Shown one piece after another: positions 27,101 to 35,261 of a stretch of 60,911 nucleotides of DNA (within the stretch, counting starts at the first letter, position 1; every line of letters starts with the position of its first letter). The DNA is from Bacteroidota bacterium. GTDB lineage: Bacteria; Bacteroidota; Bacteroidia; Bacteroidales; VadinHA17. The stretch lies in contig JADKBL010000021.1 in the NCBI GenBank assembly GCA_016718875.1, forward strand, positions 1 through 60,911, in the 5' to 3' direction. Below the pieces are notes generated by a model. It was not told the DNA's origin and made no database searches. It saw nothing but the letters and a program-made list of their open reading frames with translations. Made by a program: the position numbers and the translations under genes.

Positions 27101-28057
27101 CTATTTTTCGCTGAACAGTGAATCTACAAAATCGAAACGATTGAAAATCAGCAGGTCATCAAGCTTCTCACCCACGCCAATATATTTTACAGGTATTTTG
27201 AACTGGTCAGAAATTCCAATAACCACGCCACCCTTGGCAGTTCCGTCAAGTTTAGTGATAGCAAGAGCAGTAACATCAGTTGCTGCAGTAAATTGTTTAG
27301 CCTGTTCAAAAGCATTTTGTCCGGTTGATCCATCGAGCACCAGTAAAACTTCATGAGGTGCTTCCGGTATTACCTTTTCCATTACCCTTTTGATCTTGGA
27401 AAGCTCGGTCATCAGGTTAATCTTATTATGAAGCCTGCCGGCTGTATCAATTATTACCACATCCATATCAGAGGCAACTGCTGATTTCAAAGTATCGTAT
27501 GCAACCGAAGCCGGGTCTGAACCCATCTGCTGTTTTACAATAGGAACTCCAACCCTGTCAGCCCATATCTGAAGCTGGTCAATTGCCGCTGCCCTGAAAG
27601 TATCGGCTGCTCCTACTATAACTTTTTTCCCAGCAGCTTTGAATTGGTACGCCAATTTTGCGATTGTTGTTGTCTTGCCTGCTCCGTTAACTCCTACAAC
27701 CATTATAACATAGGGAGAATATTTCATCGGAGAAGAAAAATCCAGATCAGTTCCTGACTGGTTCTTTTCGAGTAAACCGGCTATTTCTTCTTTAAGAATA
27801 GCATTTAATTCACTGGTATTAAGGTATTTGTCGCGTAAAACTCGCTTTTCAATCCGATCAATAATATTTAAAGTGGTTGTTACACCAACATCGGATGATA
27901 CTAAAACCTCTTCAAGATTATCAAGGACTTCCTCATCAACCTTTGATTTCCCTGCAACAGCTCTTGAGAGTTTAAGAAAGACACTCTCTTTGGTTTTTTC
28001 AAGACCTTTATCGAGACTTTCCTTTTTTTCTTTACCAAGAAATCCGAACAAAGCCAT
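27101..28057 (-). CDS. ftsY: Signal recognition particle receptor FtsY
   Basis: A 318-residue SRP-family GTPase. It has a short N-domain (about 20-95) with no long acidic A-domain, G1 GVNGAGKTTT, DTAGRLHN at G3, TKLDGTAKGG at G4/G5 and a typical end (GEKLDDLLIFNRFDFVDSLF). It docks ribosome-SRP complexes at the inner membrane. It lies downstream of the small ribosomal gene cluster but after a terminator, so it may rely on read-through or its own promoter. Confidence 0.97.
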   Translation of the reverse strand: MALFGFLGKEKKESLDKGLEKTKESVFLKLSRAVAGKSKVDEEVLDNLEEVLVSSDVGVTTTLNIIDRIEKRVLRDKYLNTSELNAILKEEIAGLLEKNQSGTDLDFSSPMKYSPYVIMVVGVNGAGKTTTIAKLAYQFKAAGKKVIVGAADTFRAAAIDQLQIWADRVGVPIVKQQMGSDPASVAYDTLKSAVASDMDVVIIDTAGRLHNKINLMTELSKIKRVMEKVIPEAPHEVLLVLDGSTGQNAFEQAKQFTAATDVTALAITKLDGTAKGGVVIGISDQFKIPVKYIGVGEKLDDLLIFNRFDFVDSLFSEK

Positions 28058-28088
28058 TATGCAGTTATTGATTATTAGGTGATTACTT

Positions 28089-28122
28089 AAAAAAAAGGCT
28101 TCCTTCAGTAAAGAAGAAAGCC
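28089..28122 (-). terminator. Terminator after rpmB-rpmG-DUF4295
   Basis: On the minus strand GGCTTTCTTC and GAAGGAAGCC form a stem with one mismatch, followed by eight T. It separates the three small genes from ftsY and probably sets their higher expression. Confidence 0.8.
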
Positions 28123-28147
28123 ATAAATATTTTTATCAGAATCTCTT

Positions 28148-28303
28148 TTACTTCTTTGTGAAGAAATCCTTGATATGATCATTATGAACGATCTCTTCCT
28201 TGAACACATAAGCACCTGATTTGTCAGACTTGCTCATTTTGATACATTTTGTAAATGCCTTGCCTGTTCCTGTCTTAAGTGTTGCAACAACTTTCTTTGC
28301 CAT
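28148..28303 (-). CDS. DUF4295 family protein, 51 residues
   Basis: A very small basic protein (MAKKVVATLKTGTGKAFTK..., ending KDFFTKK). It matches DUF4295, found in Bacteroidetes immediately after rpmG. Its size, charge and position suggest a ribosome-associated protein, but no function is established. It starts 11 bp after rpmG and is followed by a strong terminator. Confidence 0.88.
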   Translation of the reverse strand: MAKKVVATLKTGTGKAFTKCIKMSKSDKSGAYVFKEEIVHNDHIKDFFTKK

Positions 28304-28314
28304 GGTTTAAAAAT

Positions 28315-28503
28315 TTACTTGATTTCTCTGTGAAGTGTATATTTCTTAAGAATCGGGTTATACTTCTTTCTTTCCATACGATCAGGAGTATTCTTCCTGT
28401 TCTTTGTAGTAATATATCTGGATGTGCCAGGCATACCGCTTTCCTTATGCTCGGTACATTCAAGTATTACCTGCTGTCTGTTGCCTTTAGCCTTCTTTGC
28501 CAT
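28315..28503 (-). CDS. rpmG: 50S ribosomal protein L33
   Basis: A 62-residue basic protein with the bL33 pattern: RQQVILECTEH, SRYITTKNRKNTPDRMERKKYNP and LKKYTLHREIK. Only one cysteine is present, so this is the zinc-independent form. It lies 13 bp after rpmB and 11 bp before the DUF4295 gene. Confidence 0.97.
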   Translation of the reverse strand: MAKKAKGNRQQVILECTEHKESGMPGTSRYITTKNRKNTPDRMERKKYNPILKKYTLHREIK

Positions 28504-28516
28504 TTTCTATCCTCTT

Positions 28517-28759
28517 TTAATAATTCACAATGTAACCTTTTTCCTTAGCTTCCTTAAGGGTGCTTGCAAGACCATTCTTACTAATAGTGCGAATTCCTGC
28601 AGCAGAAACCTTAAGCGAAATCCATCTTTCTTCTTCCGGCAGATAATATTTCTTCACAAAAAGATTCGGATAGAATTTCCTCTTAGTCCTTCTTTTAGAG
28701 TGAGAAACGTTGTTTCCTACCATCGCTTTTTTTCCTGTAACCTGACAAATCTTTGACAT
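28517..28759 (-). CDS. rpmB: 50S ribosomal protein L28
   Basis: An 80-residue bL28: SKICQVTGKKAMVGNNVSHS, KRRTKRKFYPNL and ISLKVSAAGIRTISKNGL. A single cysteine remains in the N-terminal motif, so it should not bind zinc. It is the first gene of the rpmB-rpmG-DUF4295 transcript. Confidence 0.97.
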   Translation of the reverse strand: MSKICQVTGKKAMVGNNVSHSKRRTKRKFYPNLFVKKYYLPEEERWISLKVSAAGIRTISKNGLASTLKEAKEKGYIVNY

Positions 28760-28809
28760 TGATGATTGTTTTACTTCTTAACTAACGTTTGTCCTTTTAA
28801 AATGAAGCG

Positions 28810-28841
28810 CAAAGAACGTGATTTTAATCTTATTATACAAA
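28810..28841 (-). promoter_or_regulatory. Candidate promoter of the rpmB operon
   Basis: On the minus strand TTTG (28838-28841) and GTTCTTTG (28810-28817) are separated by 20 bp. The -7 element keeps CTTTG but lacks TA, so the match is partial. The start of rpmB is 50 bp downstream. Confidence 0.35.
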
Positions 28842-28882
28842 TATTTGGCATACTTTTTTTAAAGAATCAGAAATGTGCAATA

Positions 28883-30124
28883 TTATCTGCTGATAATCTG
28901 CTTCCTGAGCAGGTTTAATGCAGCCAGGGAAAACCTTTTAATGTTGGCATGTCTCTCTGTTCCGAAGACTCTTTTTTCAGATATGGTTCCTTTTTCAGAT
29001 GAAACAGCCATCCATAATGTTCCGACAGGTTTCAGATCACTTCCACCATCAGGCCCTGCAATTCCTGAAGTTGCAATACAATAATCTGCCTGCATCAGTT
29101 TCCTGGTTTCATCTGCCATCAACCTTATAACTTCTTCGCTGACAGCACCATATTTGGCAATGATATCATCAGGAACCTTTAATACAGCAGATTTGACAGC
29201 GTTGGAATAAGCAATTACTGATCCCTTAAAATACCCTGAACTTCCCGGGATACCAGTTATCAGATGTGCTATTTCACCTCCTGTGCAACTTTCAGCGGTA
29301 CATAGAGTTTGTTTCTTTTGAATCAGAAGGTCCCCTATCACTTTTTCAAGAGGATCCTCATTTTCCCCATAAATGAATTCAGGTATAGTTTTGTATAAAA
29401 TATCCACCTGTTGTGATATCTGTTCATGAAGTTTCTTTTGATTATCTCCTCTCCCCGTGAGCCTAAGTTTGATAACTCCGGATGAAGGAAGGTAGGCTAG
29501 TTTAATATTCACGGGAAGCCCCTTTTCAAAATCTGTCAGAATCTCGGCAAGTCTGGCTTCAAATGTTCCATATGTCATTATATTTCTGTGCAATATGATC
29601 TGTGAGGTAAAGCGTTTGTTTAGTTCAGGAAGAATATGTTCATTCATTAAATATTTCATTTCATGAGGAACGCCAGGCATTGAAATAAAAATTGTCCCTT
29701 CCTTCTCAAACCACATACCTGGTGCTGTACCTGTTGCATTAGTCAGGACTTTACAGGATTCAGGAACGTATGATTGCCTCCTGTTATTTTCGTTCATAGG
29801 GTTGTTTCTGCGTTTCATCATTTCTTCAATCATTCTCATCACCTGGGTATTTTCTACCAAATGAGTGTTAAAGAATTCACAGAGAACCGGTTTTGTAATA
29901 TCATCACTTGTTGGTCCAAGTCCTCCGGTAATAAGAACCACATCGGTTTTCCCAATAACTTCATTGAGTGCATAAAGGATATCATCCTTTGCATCATGCA
30001 CGGAAATAATTCTGTAGACATCGAATCCCGACTTGCTCAATTCAGATCCGATCCAAGCAGAATTTGTATCAACTGTCTGACCTATAAGAATTTCGTCCCC
30101 TATTGTAATGATTGCTGCCTTCAT
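28883..30124 (-). CDS. cinA: CinA family protein (nicotinamide-nucleotide amidase)
   Basis: The ATG at 30124 (MKAAIITIGDEILIGQTVDTNSAWIG) is the family start; a longer frame from 30205 would add untypical residues and overlap the promoter. The product is 413 residues. The N-terminal MoaB/MogA-like domain (TGGLGPTSDDITK) has COG1058-type ADP-ribose pyrophosphatase activity in the family, and the C-terminal CinA domain (TAESCTGGEIAHLITGIPGSSGYFKG) is a PncC-type NMN amidase. Role: pyridine nucleotide recycling. It is divergent from the HD-hydrolase gene. Confidence 0.95.
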   Translation of the reverse strand: MKAAIITIGDEILIGQTVDTNSAWIGSELSKSGFDVYRIISVHDAKDDILYALNEVIGKTDVVLITGGLGPTSDDITKPVLCEFFNTHLVENTQVMRMIEEMMKRRNNPMNENNRRQSYVPESCKVLTNATGTAPGMWFEKEGTIFISMPGVPHEMKYLMNEHILPELNKRFTSQIILHRNIMTYGTFEARLAEILTDFEKGLPVNIKLAYLPSSGVIKLRLTGRGDNQKKLHEQISQQVDILYKTIPEFIYGENEDPLEKVIGDLLIQKKQTLCTAESCTGGEIAHLITGIPGSSGYFKGSVIAYSNAVKSAVLKVPDDIIAKYGAVSEEVIRLMADETRKLMQADYCIATSGIAGPDGGSDLKPVGTLWMAVSSEKGTISEKRVFGTERHANIKRFSLAALNLLRKQIISR

Positions 30125-30144
30125 TTTTACTTTTAATTGAATTG

Positions 30145-30175
30145 CAAAAATAATTTTTGTAAGTTCAGCAAACAA
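30145..30175 (-). promoter_or_regulatory. cinA promoter
   Basis: On the minus strand TTG (30173-30175) and TATTTTTG (30145-30152) are 20 bp apart, a good Bacteroidetes -33/-7 pair. The -7 box is 20 bp before the cinA ATG, and the pair would lie inside the gene if the longer start were used. Confidence 0.6.
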
Positions 30176-30189
30176 TTTAATTATAAGAA

Positions 30190-30822
30190 ATGATTGAGAT
30201 AACAAGTCTGGATAAAGCTGAAAAGTTTGTAAGAGAAAGAGTTAAAGGATTTGATAGCGGACATGACTGGTGGCATATTATGAGAGTACGCAGACTGGCA
30301 AGGTATATAAATGAAACAGAATTTTCTGAAGATCCTTATCTCGTTGATACTGCTGCGCTGTTCCATGATTTTGCCGATTCAAAATTTTCAGGAGGCAATC
30401 AGGAGGAGACTATTGAACTGGTTAGACAGTTTCTGAAAGAAAATGGAATGGACAACTTTATTAATGGGGTTAGTAATACTATGAAGTATATCTCATTCAG
30501 CAGCAGGGGAAAAACCGGAGGGATGCGTGATAATCTGCTTCTTGTTGTTCAGGATGCAGACAGGCTTGATGCTATAGGAGCCATAGGTATTGCAAGGGCT
30601 TTCAATTACGGAGGTTACAGAAATAATATAATATATAGTCCGGTTGTAGATGAAAACAAAAATTCAACAATTAATCATTTTTATGAAAAGCTGTTGCTGC
30701 TCAGTTCGATGATGAATACAGAAACCGGAAAAAGGCTGGCATTCGAAAGACATCAGTTTCTTGAGTTATTCCTGAAGCAGTTTCATAATGAATGGAATTC
30801 TGATACATTTAACTTATTTTAA
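30190..30822 (+). CDS. HD-domain phosphohydrolase (YedJ-like)
   Basis: A 210-residue cytosolic protein with a complete metal-dependent HD domain: GHDWWHIMRVRRLAR supplies the first His, ALFHDFADSKF the HD pair, and VQDADRLDAIGAIGIARAF the last Asp. This is the pattern of YedJ/YpgQ-like proteins, some of which hydrolyse nucleotides. The substrate here is unknown. The promoter region is shared with divergent cinA. Confidence 0.88.
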   Translation: MIEITSLDKAEKFVRERVKGFDSGHDWWHIMRVRRLARYINETEFSEDPYLVDTAALFHDFADSKFSGGNQEETIELVRQFLKENGMDNFINGVSNTMKYISFSSRGKTGGMRDNLLLVVQDADRLDAIGAIGIARAFNYGGYRNNIIYSPVVDENKNSTINHFYEKLLLLSSMMNTETGKRLAFERHQFLELFLKQFHNEWNSDTFNLF

Positions 30823-30926
30823 TGGTCTTCAGGATTTTTTGATATAATTTCTAACTAATTTGCATTGATTTTCAGGTATCTTCAATACGAAAGGTAGCAG
30901 GCCGTAACTGCTTAATTATTATCAAA

Positions 30927-32690
30927 ATGAGTAAACACGATAAGTTAAAGTCCATGGATAATAAAAACTGGTATAAAAATTTTCAGGGATGGGTAAATAG
31001 AAGAAATCTGCCCGGTACATTACTATTTATATTATTGGGGATAGGTTCCACCATCTGGTTTCTTTGCAGGGTAATTCCAAAACCATCAAGAGCCTCATAT
31101 CCATGTGTAAGAGCAGTTGCTCCTTTCATGTCGGGATTTGTACTCTATCTTTTTTCTATTGGAAGCATATCAATGATAATGAGGAGATTAACAGTAAATA
31201 TAAGAAAACCCTTCTCACTCACATCTGTTATCCTGATTATATTGCTCTTTTCATTTACAGCAATCAATATTACTAGTGATACATCAGTAATATCAGCTCA
31301 GGATAAGGTATTAACAGGACCTCAGGATGGACCAAATTCTCCAGTAGGGATAGGCAGGGGGGTTAAACCTGGCTTAGTGGTATGGGCATGGAATCCTTCC
31401 GCGACAAATGAAAACTGCAGGAATACTATAGAAAACAGTGACTGGTTTTTCTCTCCTTCAAATACAGACAGTAAGGTTGTAAGCAAAATGGTCTCTGATG
31501 CCGTAACGAAACTTGGAGGTTCATCTGATAGCAGGAAATCCTGGGATGCTCTTTTCAGACAACATAATAAAACCATTCATGGAAAGAAAAGAGGATATTC
31601 ACAGGGCGAGAAGATATTTATTAAGATTAACCAGGGTACTGCCTCATGGGCATTGTCAAAAGAAGATCAGAACAACGGTTATACAGTTCCCGGTGAGATA
31701 AAGCAGGGACAAAGGCGGGGACGTTTTACCGGAGCAACTGAAACGGCACCATTTATAGTACTTGAATTGCTTCGCGAGCTGGTAAATTCTGCCGGTGTAA
31801 GTCAGGAGAATATTTATATAGGAGATCCGATATCTCACATCTTCGGGCATAACTACGAAGCATGGCATTCAGAATTTCCGAATGTAAAATATGTGGACAA
31901 GTTTTCAGATAATTTTAGCAGGACACTTATTAAACCTACAGAAAAAGATCTGCTTTTTTATTCAGATAAAAAGCAGACCGATAAGCTGTTTGACGTACTG
32001 GAACAGGCTGATTATATGATAAATGTTGCCAGTTTGAAACCTCATGGATCCGCTGGCATTAGTCTTACTTCTAAAAATCATTTTGGTTCCCATGCACGAA
32101 GAAGTGCCAGTCACCTTCATTATGCCCTTGTAGCACCGCTCTGGGAGGAATCACCACGCCAGGTGGGAAAAGCTTCAAATGGTGGTTACAGGAAATACAG
32201 GGTTCTGGTTGATCTGATGGGTAGCCGATACCTGGGCCAGAACACAATGCTTTTTATTGTTGATGGACTTTACGGAGGTGGTTCCGATGAAACAAAAGGA
32301 CCTGTAAAATACTTTATGGCTCCATTTAACAATGACTGGAGCAATTCGATTTTTATGTCACAGGATCAGGTAGCTCTCGAATCGGTTTGTTATGATTTTC
32401 TCAGGAATGAGTGGAATGGAGTAAATAAACATGATCCATCCAACAGTGTATTTGAGGAGGGGCCAAATTTGTATGGCGTTGATGACCACCTGCATCAGGC
32501 AGCTGATTCAAAGAACTGGCCGGAAGGTATTGTTTATGATCCTGACAATAGTGGCAAACCGCTGCAAAGCCTTGGTGTGCATGAGCATTGGAATAATTCT
32601 ATAAACAGGCAGTATTCCGGTAACATGGGCTTTAAAAACGGCATTACACTGGTTTCGGTCCCGGATACATTGGTAAGGAAAAGGAATTAA
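30927..32690 (+). CDS. Membrane-anchored DUF362 domain protein
   Basis: A 587-residue protein. The N-terminus holds three hydrophobic segments (about 28-48, 66-83 and 95-113), the last ending near TSVISAQD. A large DUF362-like domain follows, with GEKIFIKINQG, IYIGDPISHIFG, YMINVASLKPHGSAGISLTSKNHFGS and an aspartate/glycine-rich IVDGLYGGG. No ferredoxin-type cysteine clusters are attached, unlike many DUF362 proteins. Function is unknown. A bidirectional terminator closes it. Confidence 0.78.
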   Translation: MSKHDKLKSMDNKNWYKNFQGWVNRRNLPGTLLFILLGIGSTIWFLCRVIPKPSRASYPCVRAVAPFMSGFVLYLFSIGSISMIMRRLTVNIRKPFSLTSVILIILLFSFTAINITSDTSVISAQDKVLTGPQDGPNSPVGIGRGVKPGLVVWAWNPSATNENCRNTIENSDWFFSPSNTDSKVVSKMVSDAVTKLGGSSDSRKSWDALFRQHNKTIHGKKRGYSQGEKIFIKINQGTASWALSKEDQNNGYTVPGEIKQGQRRGRFTGATETAPFIVLELLRELVNSAGVSQENIYIGDPISHIFGHNYEAWHSEFPNVKYVDKFSDNFSRTLIKPTEKDLLFYSDKKQTDKLFDVLEQADYMINVASLKPHGSAGISLTSKNHFGSHARRSASHLHYALVAPLWEESPRQVGKASNGGYRKYRVLVDLMGSRYLGQNTMLFIVDGLYGGGSDETKGPVKYFMAPFNNDWSNSIFMSQDQVALESVCYDFLRNEWNGVNKHDPSNSVFEEGPNLYGVDDHLHQAADSKNWPEGIVYDPDNSGKPLQSLGVHEHWNNSINRQYSGNMGFKNGITLVSVPDTLVRKRN

Positions 32691-32704
32691 TTTTATTCAA
32701 AATA

Positions 32705-32730
32705 AAAAAGGCTGTACAGACAGCCTTTTT
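32705..32730. terminator. Bidirectional terminator between the DUF362 gene and tRNA-Gly
   Basis: AAAAAGGCTGT and ACAGCCTTTTT form a perfect 11-bp stem with an ACAG loop. It has T runs on both strands, so it can stop both the DUF362 gene and the tRNA-Gly transcript. Confidence 0.9.
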
Positions 32731-32731
32731 G

Positions 32732-32802
32732 AGCGGGAAAAGGGATTCGAACCCTCGACCCTCAGCTTGGGAAGCTGATGCTCTACCCCTGAGCTACTCC
32801 GC
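32732..32802 (-). tRNA. tRNA-Gly, anticodon CCC
   Basis: The D arm (GCTC/GAGC), anticodon arm (TCAGC, loop TTCCCAA, GCTGA), variable GGGTC and T arm (GAGGG, TTCGAAT, CCCTT) are all normal. Anticodon CCC reads GGG. The 5' acceptor strand is GCGGAG, only six bases before TA, while the 3' strand TTCCCGC requires GCGGGAG. One G is missing from a GGG run, leaving 71 nt. This looks like a homopolymer error rather than a dead tRNA. CCA is not encoded. Confidence 0.9.
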
Positions 32803-32816
32803 ATTATATTGATATC

Positions 32817-32920
32817 TCGGATTTCAGATATTTGATTTCGATTTAAAATTTCGCCATCCTGTTGCGAAAATAGTAAAATATCTTAAATACTCAATCTGAA
32901 ATCTTATATCCGAAATCCGA
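32817..32920. repeat. Long imperfect inverted repeat between the two tRNA genes
   Basis: GATTTCAGAT (32820-32829) pairs with ATCTGAAATC (32894-32903), and TCGGATTTC (32817-32825) can alternatively pair with GAAATCCGA (32912-32920). The arms are made of short ATCTGAAATC/CGAAATCCG units resembling dispersed Bacteroidetes spacers. It contains no gene. Confidence 0.45.
32865..32872 (-). promoter_or_regulatory. Putative -7 box for tRNA-Gly
   Basis: On the minus strand TATTTTCG is one mismatch from TAnnTTTG. Its flank (TACTATTTTCGC) closely resembles the flank of the tRNA-Thr box (TACTATATTTGCG), which supports a shared promoter type. Confidence 0.35.
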
Positions 32921-32928
32921 TTTACCTG

Positions 32929-33005
<77 letters not shown>

Positions 33006-33022
33006 ATTCTGAAAAAATTACG

Positions 33023-33030
33023 CAAATATA
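33023..33030 (-). promoter_or_regulatory. -7 box for tRNA-Thr
   Basis: On the minus strand TATATTTG is a full TAnnTTTG match followed by CG, 21 bp before the mature tRNA 5' end. No clear TTG -33 element is visible, because a nonamer repeat begins just upstream. Confidence 0.5.
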
Positions 33031-33034
33031 GTAA

Positions 33035-33106
33035 AATGCTGTAAATGCTATTGAGGCTGTAAAGGCTATAAATGCTGTTTAGCCTCTATAGCCTCTACAG
33101 CCTTTA
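33035..33106. repeat. 9-bp-periodic inverted repeat array A
   Basis: Eight consecutive nonamers: five of the form nAnGCTnTn (for example GAGGCTGTA and AAGGCTATA), then three reverse-complement units (TAGCCTCTA twice, CAGCCTTTA). The halves fold into a hairpin: GGCTGTAAAGGCTATA against TATAGCCTCTACAGCC, with one mismatch. It lies just after the M48 protease stop codon on the minus strand. Confidence 0.75.
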
Positions 33107-33128
33107 AAGTATATGAAGCTTTATGCCC

Positions 33129-34355
33129 TCATTTCAGTTTTTCCAGTCTGCTGAGTAAAGGAGGATGTGAATAATGAAAAAATACATATGCCGGATGTGG
33201 CAGCATATTTGAAAGATTTTTGACTGATAGTTTTTTCAGGGCTGATGATAGGACCTCTGCTTTGTAATTTTCTCTTACAAAATTATCAGCCTGAAACTCA
33301 TTCCTGCGTGAATAATAGTTAACTCCAAGTCCGATAATTAATGATAGTGGACTGTAAAGGATTCCAAATACAATTAATCCCAGGTGGAAACTGGATTTGT
33401 CTGATCCAAGTGCCTCTGAAAGCAACGGACTGTTTACCACAAGCGAAAAAAGGAAAAGCATCAGTCCGGTAACGGCAACTGATAATGCAATAGTCTGTAG
33501 AACATGTTTTTTCCTGTAATGTCCAATTTCATGTGCAAGTACTGCAACTATTTCTTCATCAGTCAATTCCTTTTGAAGAGTATCAAATAGTACTATTCTT
33601 TTCTTTGGACCAAACCCTGAGAAGTATGCATTTGCCTTCGTACTTCTTTTTGAGCCGTCAATTATATAAATATTTTTTAGCCTGAATCCGGTTTTGCCGG
33701 CAAATTCCTCAATCATTGTTCTGAGAGGCCCATCCTGCAATGGTACCTGTTTATTGAATAGAGGAACAATTAGTTCTGAGTAAAAAAGATTAATGAATAC
33801 AGAGAAAACTGTTATCAATCCCCAGGCATAAAGCCAGAATCTGCTTCCAGTCATATAATAGAACCAGGTAATTAGACCGAAAACCGGGATTCCGACAATA
33901 ATAGCAATAAACCATGACTTAAAGTGGTCAGTTATGAATGTCCTGACAGTCATAGTGTTAAAGCCATACTTCTTCTCTATAACAAAATTATCGTAGTAAC
34001 TGAATGGAATATTTATAATGTCGGATACTAATCCAATGATTCCAAAAAACAAAAGAGCAATAAATACCATATTTGAACTGACCCCCCTGGCCATATTGTC
34101 AATAAAAGCGAAGCCACCCAGCAGGATCATAGCCAGTATAACAATCAGATTAAATGAGGATGACCATAATGAAAGGTACTTATTTTCCTTTTCATAGCGC
34201 TGTGATCTGCGATATGCCTCTTTGTCACAAATTCCATTCAATTGTAAAGGTAAAGTATCAGACCACATTGTAGAATTGAGGTAGTCGAGATATCGTTCAA
34301 TTATGAATCCGGTAACCGGAATCAATATAATCAGATAGAATATGAAATTGTTCAT
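33129..34355 (-). CDS. M48 family integral-membrane metalloprotease (Ste24-like)
   Basis: A 408-residue protein with several membrane segments. The zinc motif is HEIGH in VLAHEIGHYRKKHV (about residue 270), and the third ligand is in EFQADNFV. The full-length pattern, including GFGPKKRIVLFDTL and the N-terminal helices before the catalytic domain, matches CAAX prenyl protease 1/Ste24-type enzymes rather than short HtpX. In bacteria these act in membrane-protein quality control. The gene follows fabG, with a strong hairpin in the 126-bp gap, and is closed by nonamer array A. Confidence 0.9.
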   Translation of the reverse strand: MNNFIFYLIILIPVTGFIIERYLDYLNSTMWSDTLPLQLNGICDKEAYRRSQRYEKENKYLSLWSSSFNLIVILAMILLGGFAFIDNMARGVSSNMVFIALLFFGIIGLVSDIINIPFSYYDNFVIEKKYGFNTMTVRTFITDHFKSWFIAIIVGIPVFGLITWFYYMTGSRFWLYAWGLITVFSVFINLFYSELIVPLFNKQVPLQDGPLRTMIEEFAGKTGFRLKNIYIIDGSKRSTKANAYFSGFGPKKRIVLFDTLQKELTDEEIVAVLAHEIGHYRKKHVLQTIALSVAVTGLMLFLFSLVVNSPLLSEALGSDKSSFHLGLIVFGILYSPLSLIIGLGVNYYSRRNEFQADNFVRENYKAEVLSSALKKLSVKNLSNMLPHPAYVFFHYSHPPLLSRLEKLK

Positions 34356-34365
34356 TGACCAGCTA

Positions 34366-34456
34366 TAAAAAAAAGAAGCAGGGCGCCCTTTTAAAATAAG
34401 TGTGGAATAAATATGTCTCGCTGCATTTCCTCGTGCTAAAAGGATAGGCGCCCTGC
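34366..34456 (-). terminator. Large hairpin plus U-tract between fabG and the M48 gene
   Basis: On the minus strand GCAGGGCGCC, TAT, CCTTTT opens the element and AAAAGGGCGCCCTGC closes it, a stem of about 16 bp with a 3-nt bulge and a long internal segment. It is followed by a T-rich tract (TTCTTTTTTTT). It would terminate fabG transcripts. Since it ends 11 bp before the M48 ATG, it could also be a regulatory leader. Confidence 0.6.
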
Positions 34457-34481
34457 GGTTTCGTAAAGATAATAAATATTT

Positions 34482-35228
34482 TTAAGTTAACATGCCACCA
34501 CAGACATGAATTGTTTGTCCGCTTACATATGATGAAAGGTCAGATGCAAGATATAATGCAGTATTTGCAACATCTTCAGGGGTTCCGCCTCTTCTGAGCG
34601 GTATTTTATTAGCCCATTCAGTTTTGACATCTTCAGGAAGTTTTTCTGTCATTTCCGTAATTATGAACCCGGGAGCGATAGCGTTGCATCTGATATTTCT
34701 TGAACCAACCTCTTTTGCTACACTCTTTGTAAATCCTAGTATTCCGGCTTTAGAGGCTGAATAATTGCTCTGTCCTGCATTTCCGGAAACACCGACAACT
34801 GAACTCATATTGACAATTGAACCGCTTTTCTGTTTCAGCATAATATTGAGTACCGCTTTCGTAAGATTGAAAACAGATTTAAGGTTAACAGCAATTACTG
34901 TATCCCATTGATCTTCAGTCATTCTCATCAAAAGGGTGTCCCTTGTAATACCTGCATTATTCACAAGTATATCAATTCTGCCAAAGTCTTTTACCACTTC
35001 ATTGGCAACACGTTGTGAATCATCGAAACTTGCAGCATTTGATACATATCCCTTTACATTGGTTCCATGACCACTAAGCTCTTTTAAGGCAGATTGAAAA
35101 TCATCATCGTCTGCAATATTTGTAATGGCTATGTCAGCGCCTTCCAGAGCAAATTTATGAGCAATGGCTTTTCCAATTCCACGCGATGCTCCGGTAATGA
35201 GTGCTGTTTTTCCTTCAAGTAATTTCAT
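34482..35228 (-). CDS. fabG: 3-oxoacyl-[acyl-carrier-protein] reductase FabG
   Basis: A classical SDR of 248 residues from the ATG at 35228 (MKLLEGKTALITGASRGIGKAIA); an upstream frame to 35252 adds untypical residues. Signatures are TGASRGIG for NADPH binding, NNAG, the catalytic Ser in NMSSVVG, YxxxK in YSASK, and the C-terminal SSYVSGQTIHVCGGM. It reduces 3-ketoacyl-ACP in fatty-acid elongation. It lies downstream of sucD on the same strand, separated by nonamer array B. The close family match favours fatty-acid synthesis over other SDR roles. Confidence 0.92.
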   Translation of the reverse strand: MKLLEGKTALITGASRGIGKAIAHKFALEGADIAITNIADDDDFQSALKELSGHGTNVKGYVSNAASFDDSQRVANEVVKDFGRIDILVNNAGITRDTLLMRMTEDQWDTVIAVNLKSVFNLTKAVLNIMLKQKSGSIVNMSSVVGVSGNAGQSNYSASKAGILGFTKSVAKEVGSRNIRCNAIAPGFIITEMTEKLPEDVKTEWANKIPLRRGGTPEDVANTALYLASDLSSYVSGQTIHVCGGMLT

Positions 35229-35261
35229 ATTTTCTCTTTTTAATTGCTGCAAATATATTAA

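Noticed and set aside
33035..33106. Possible CRISPR array
   Set aside because: Units are 9 bp with no unique spacers, and the second half is inverted. No cas genes are present.
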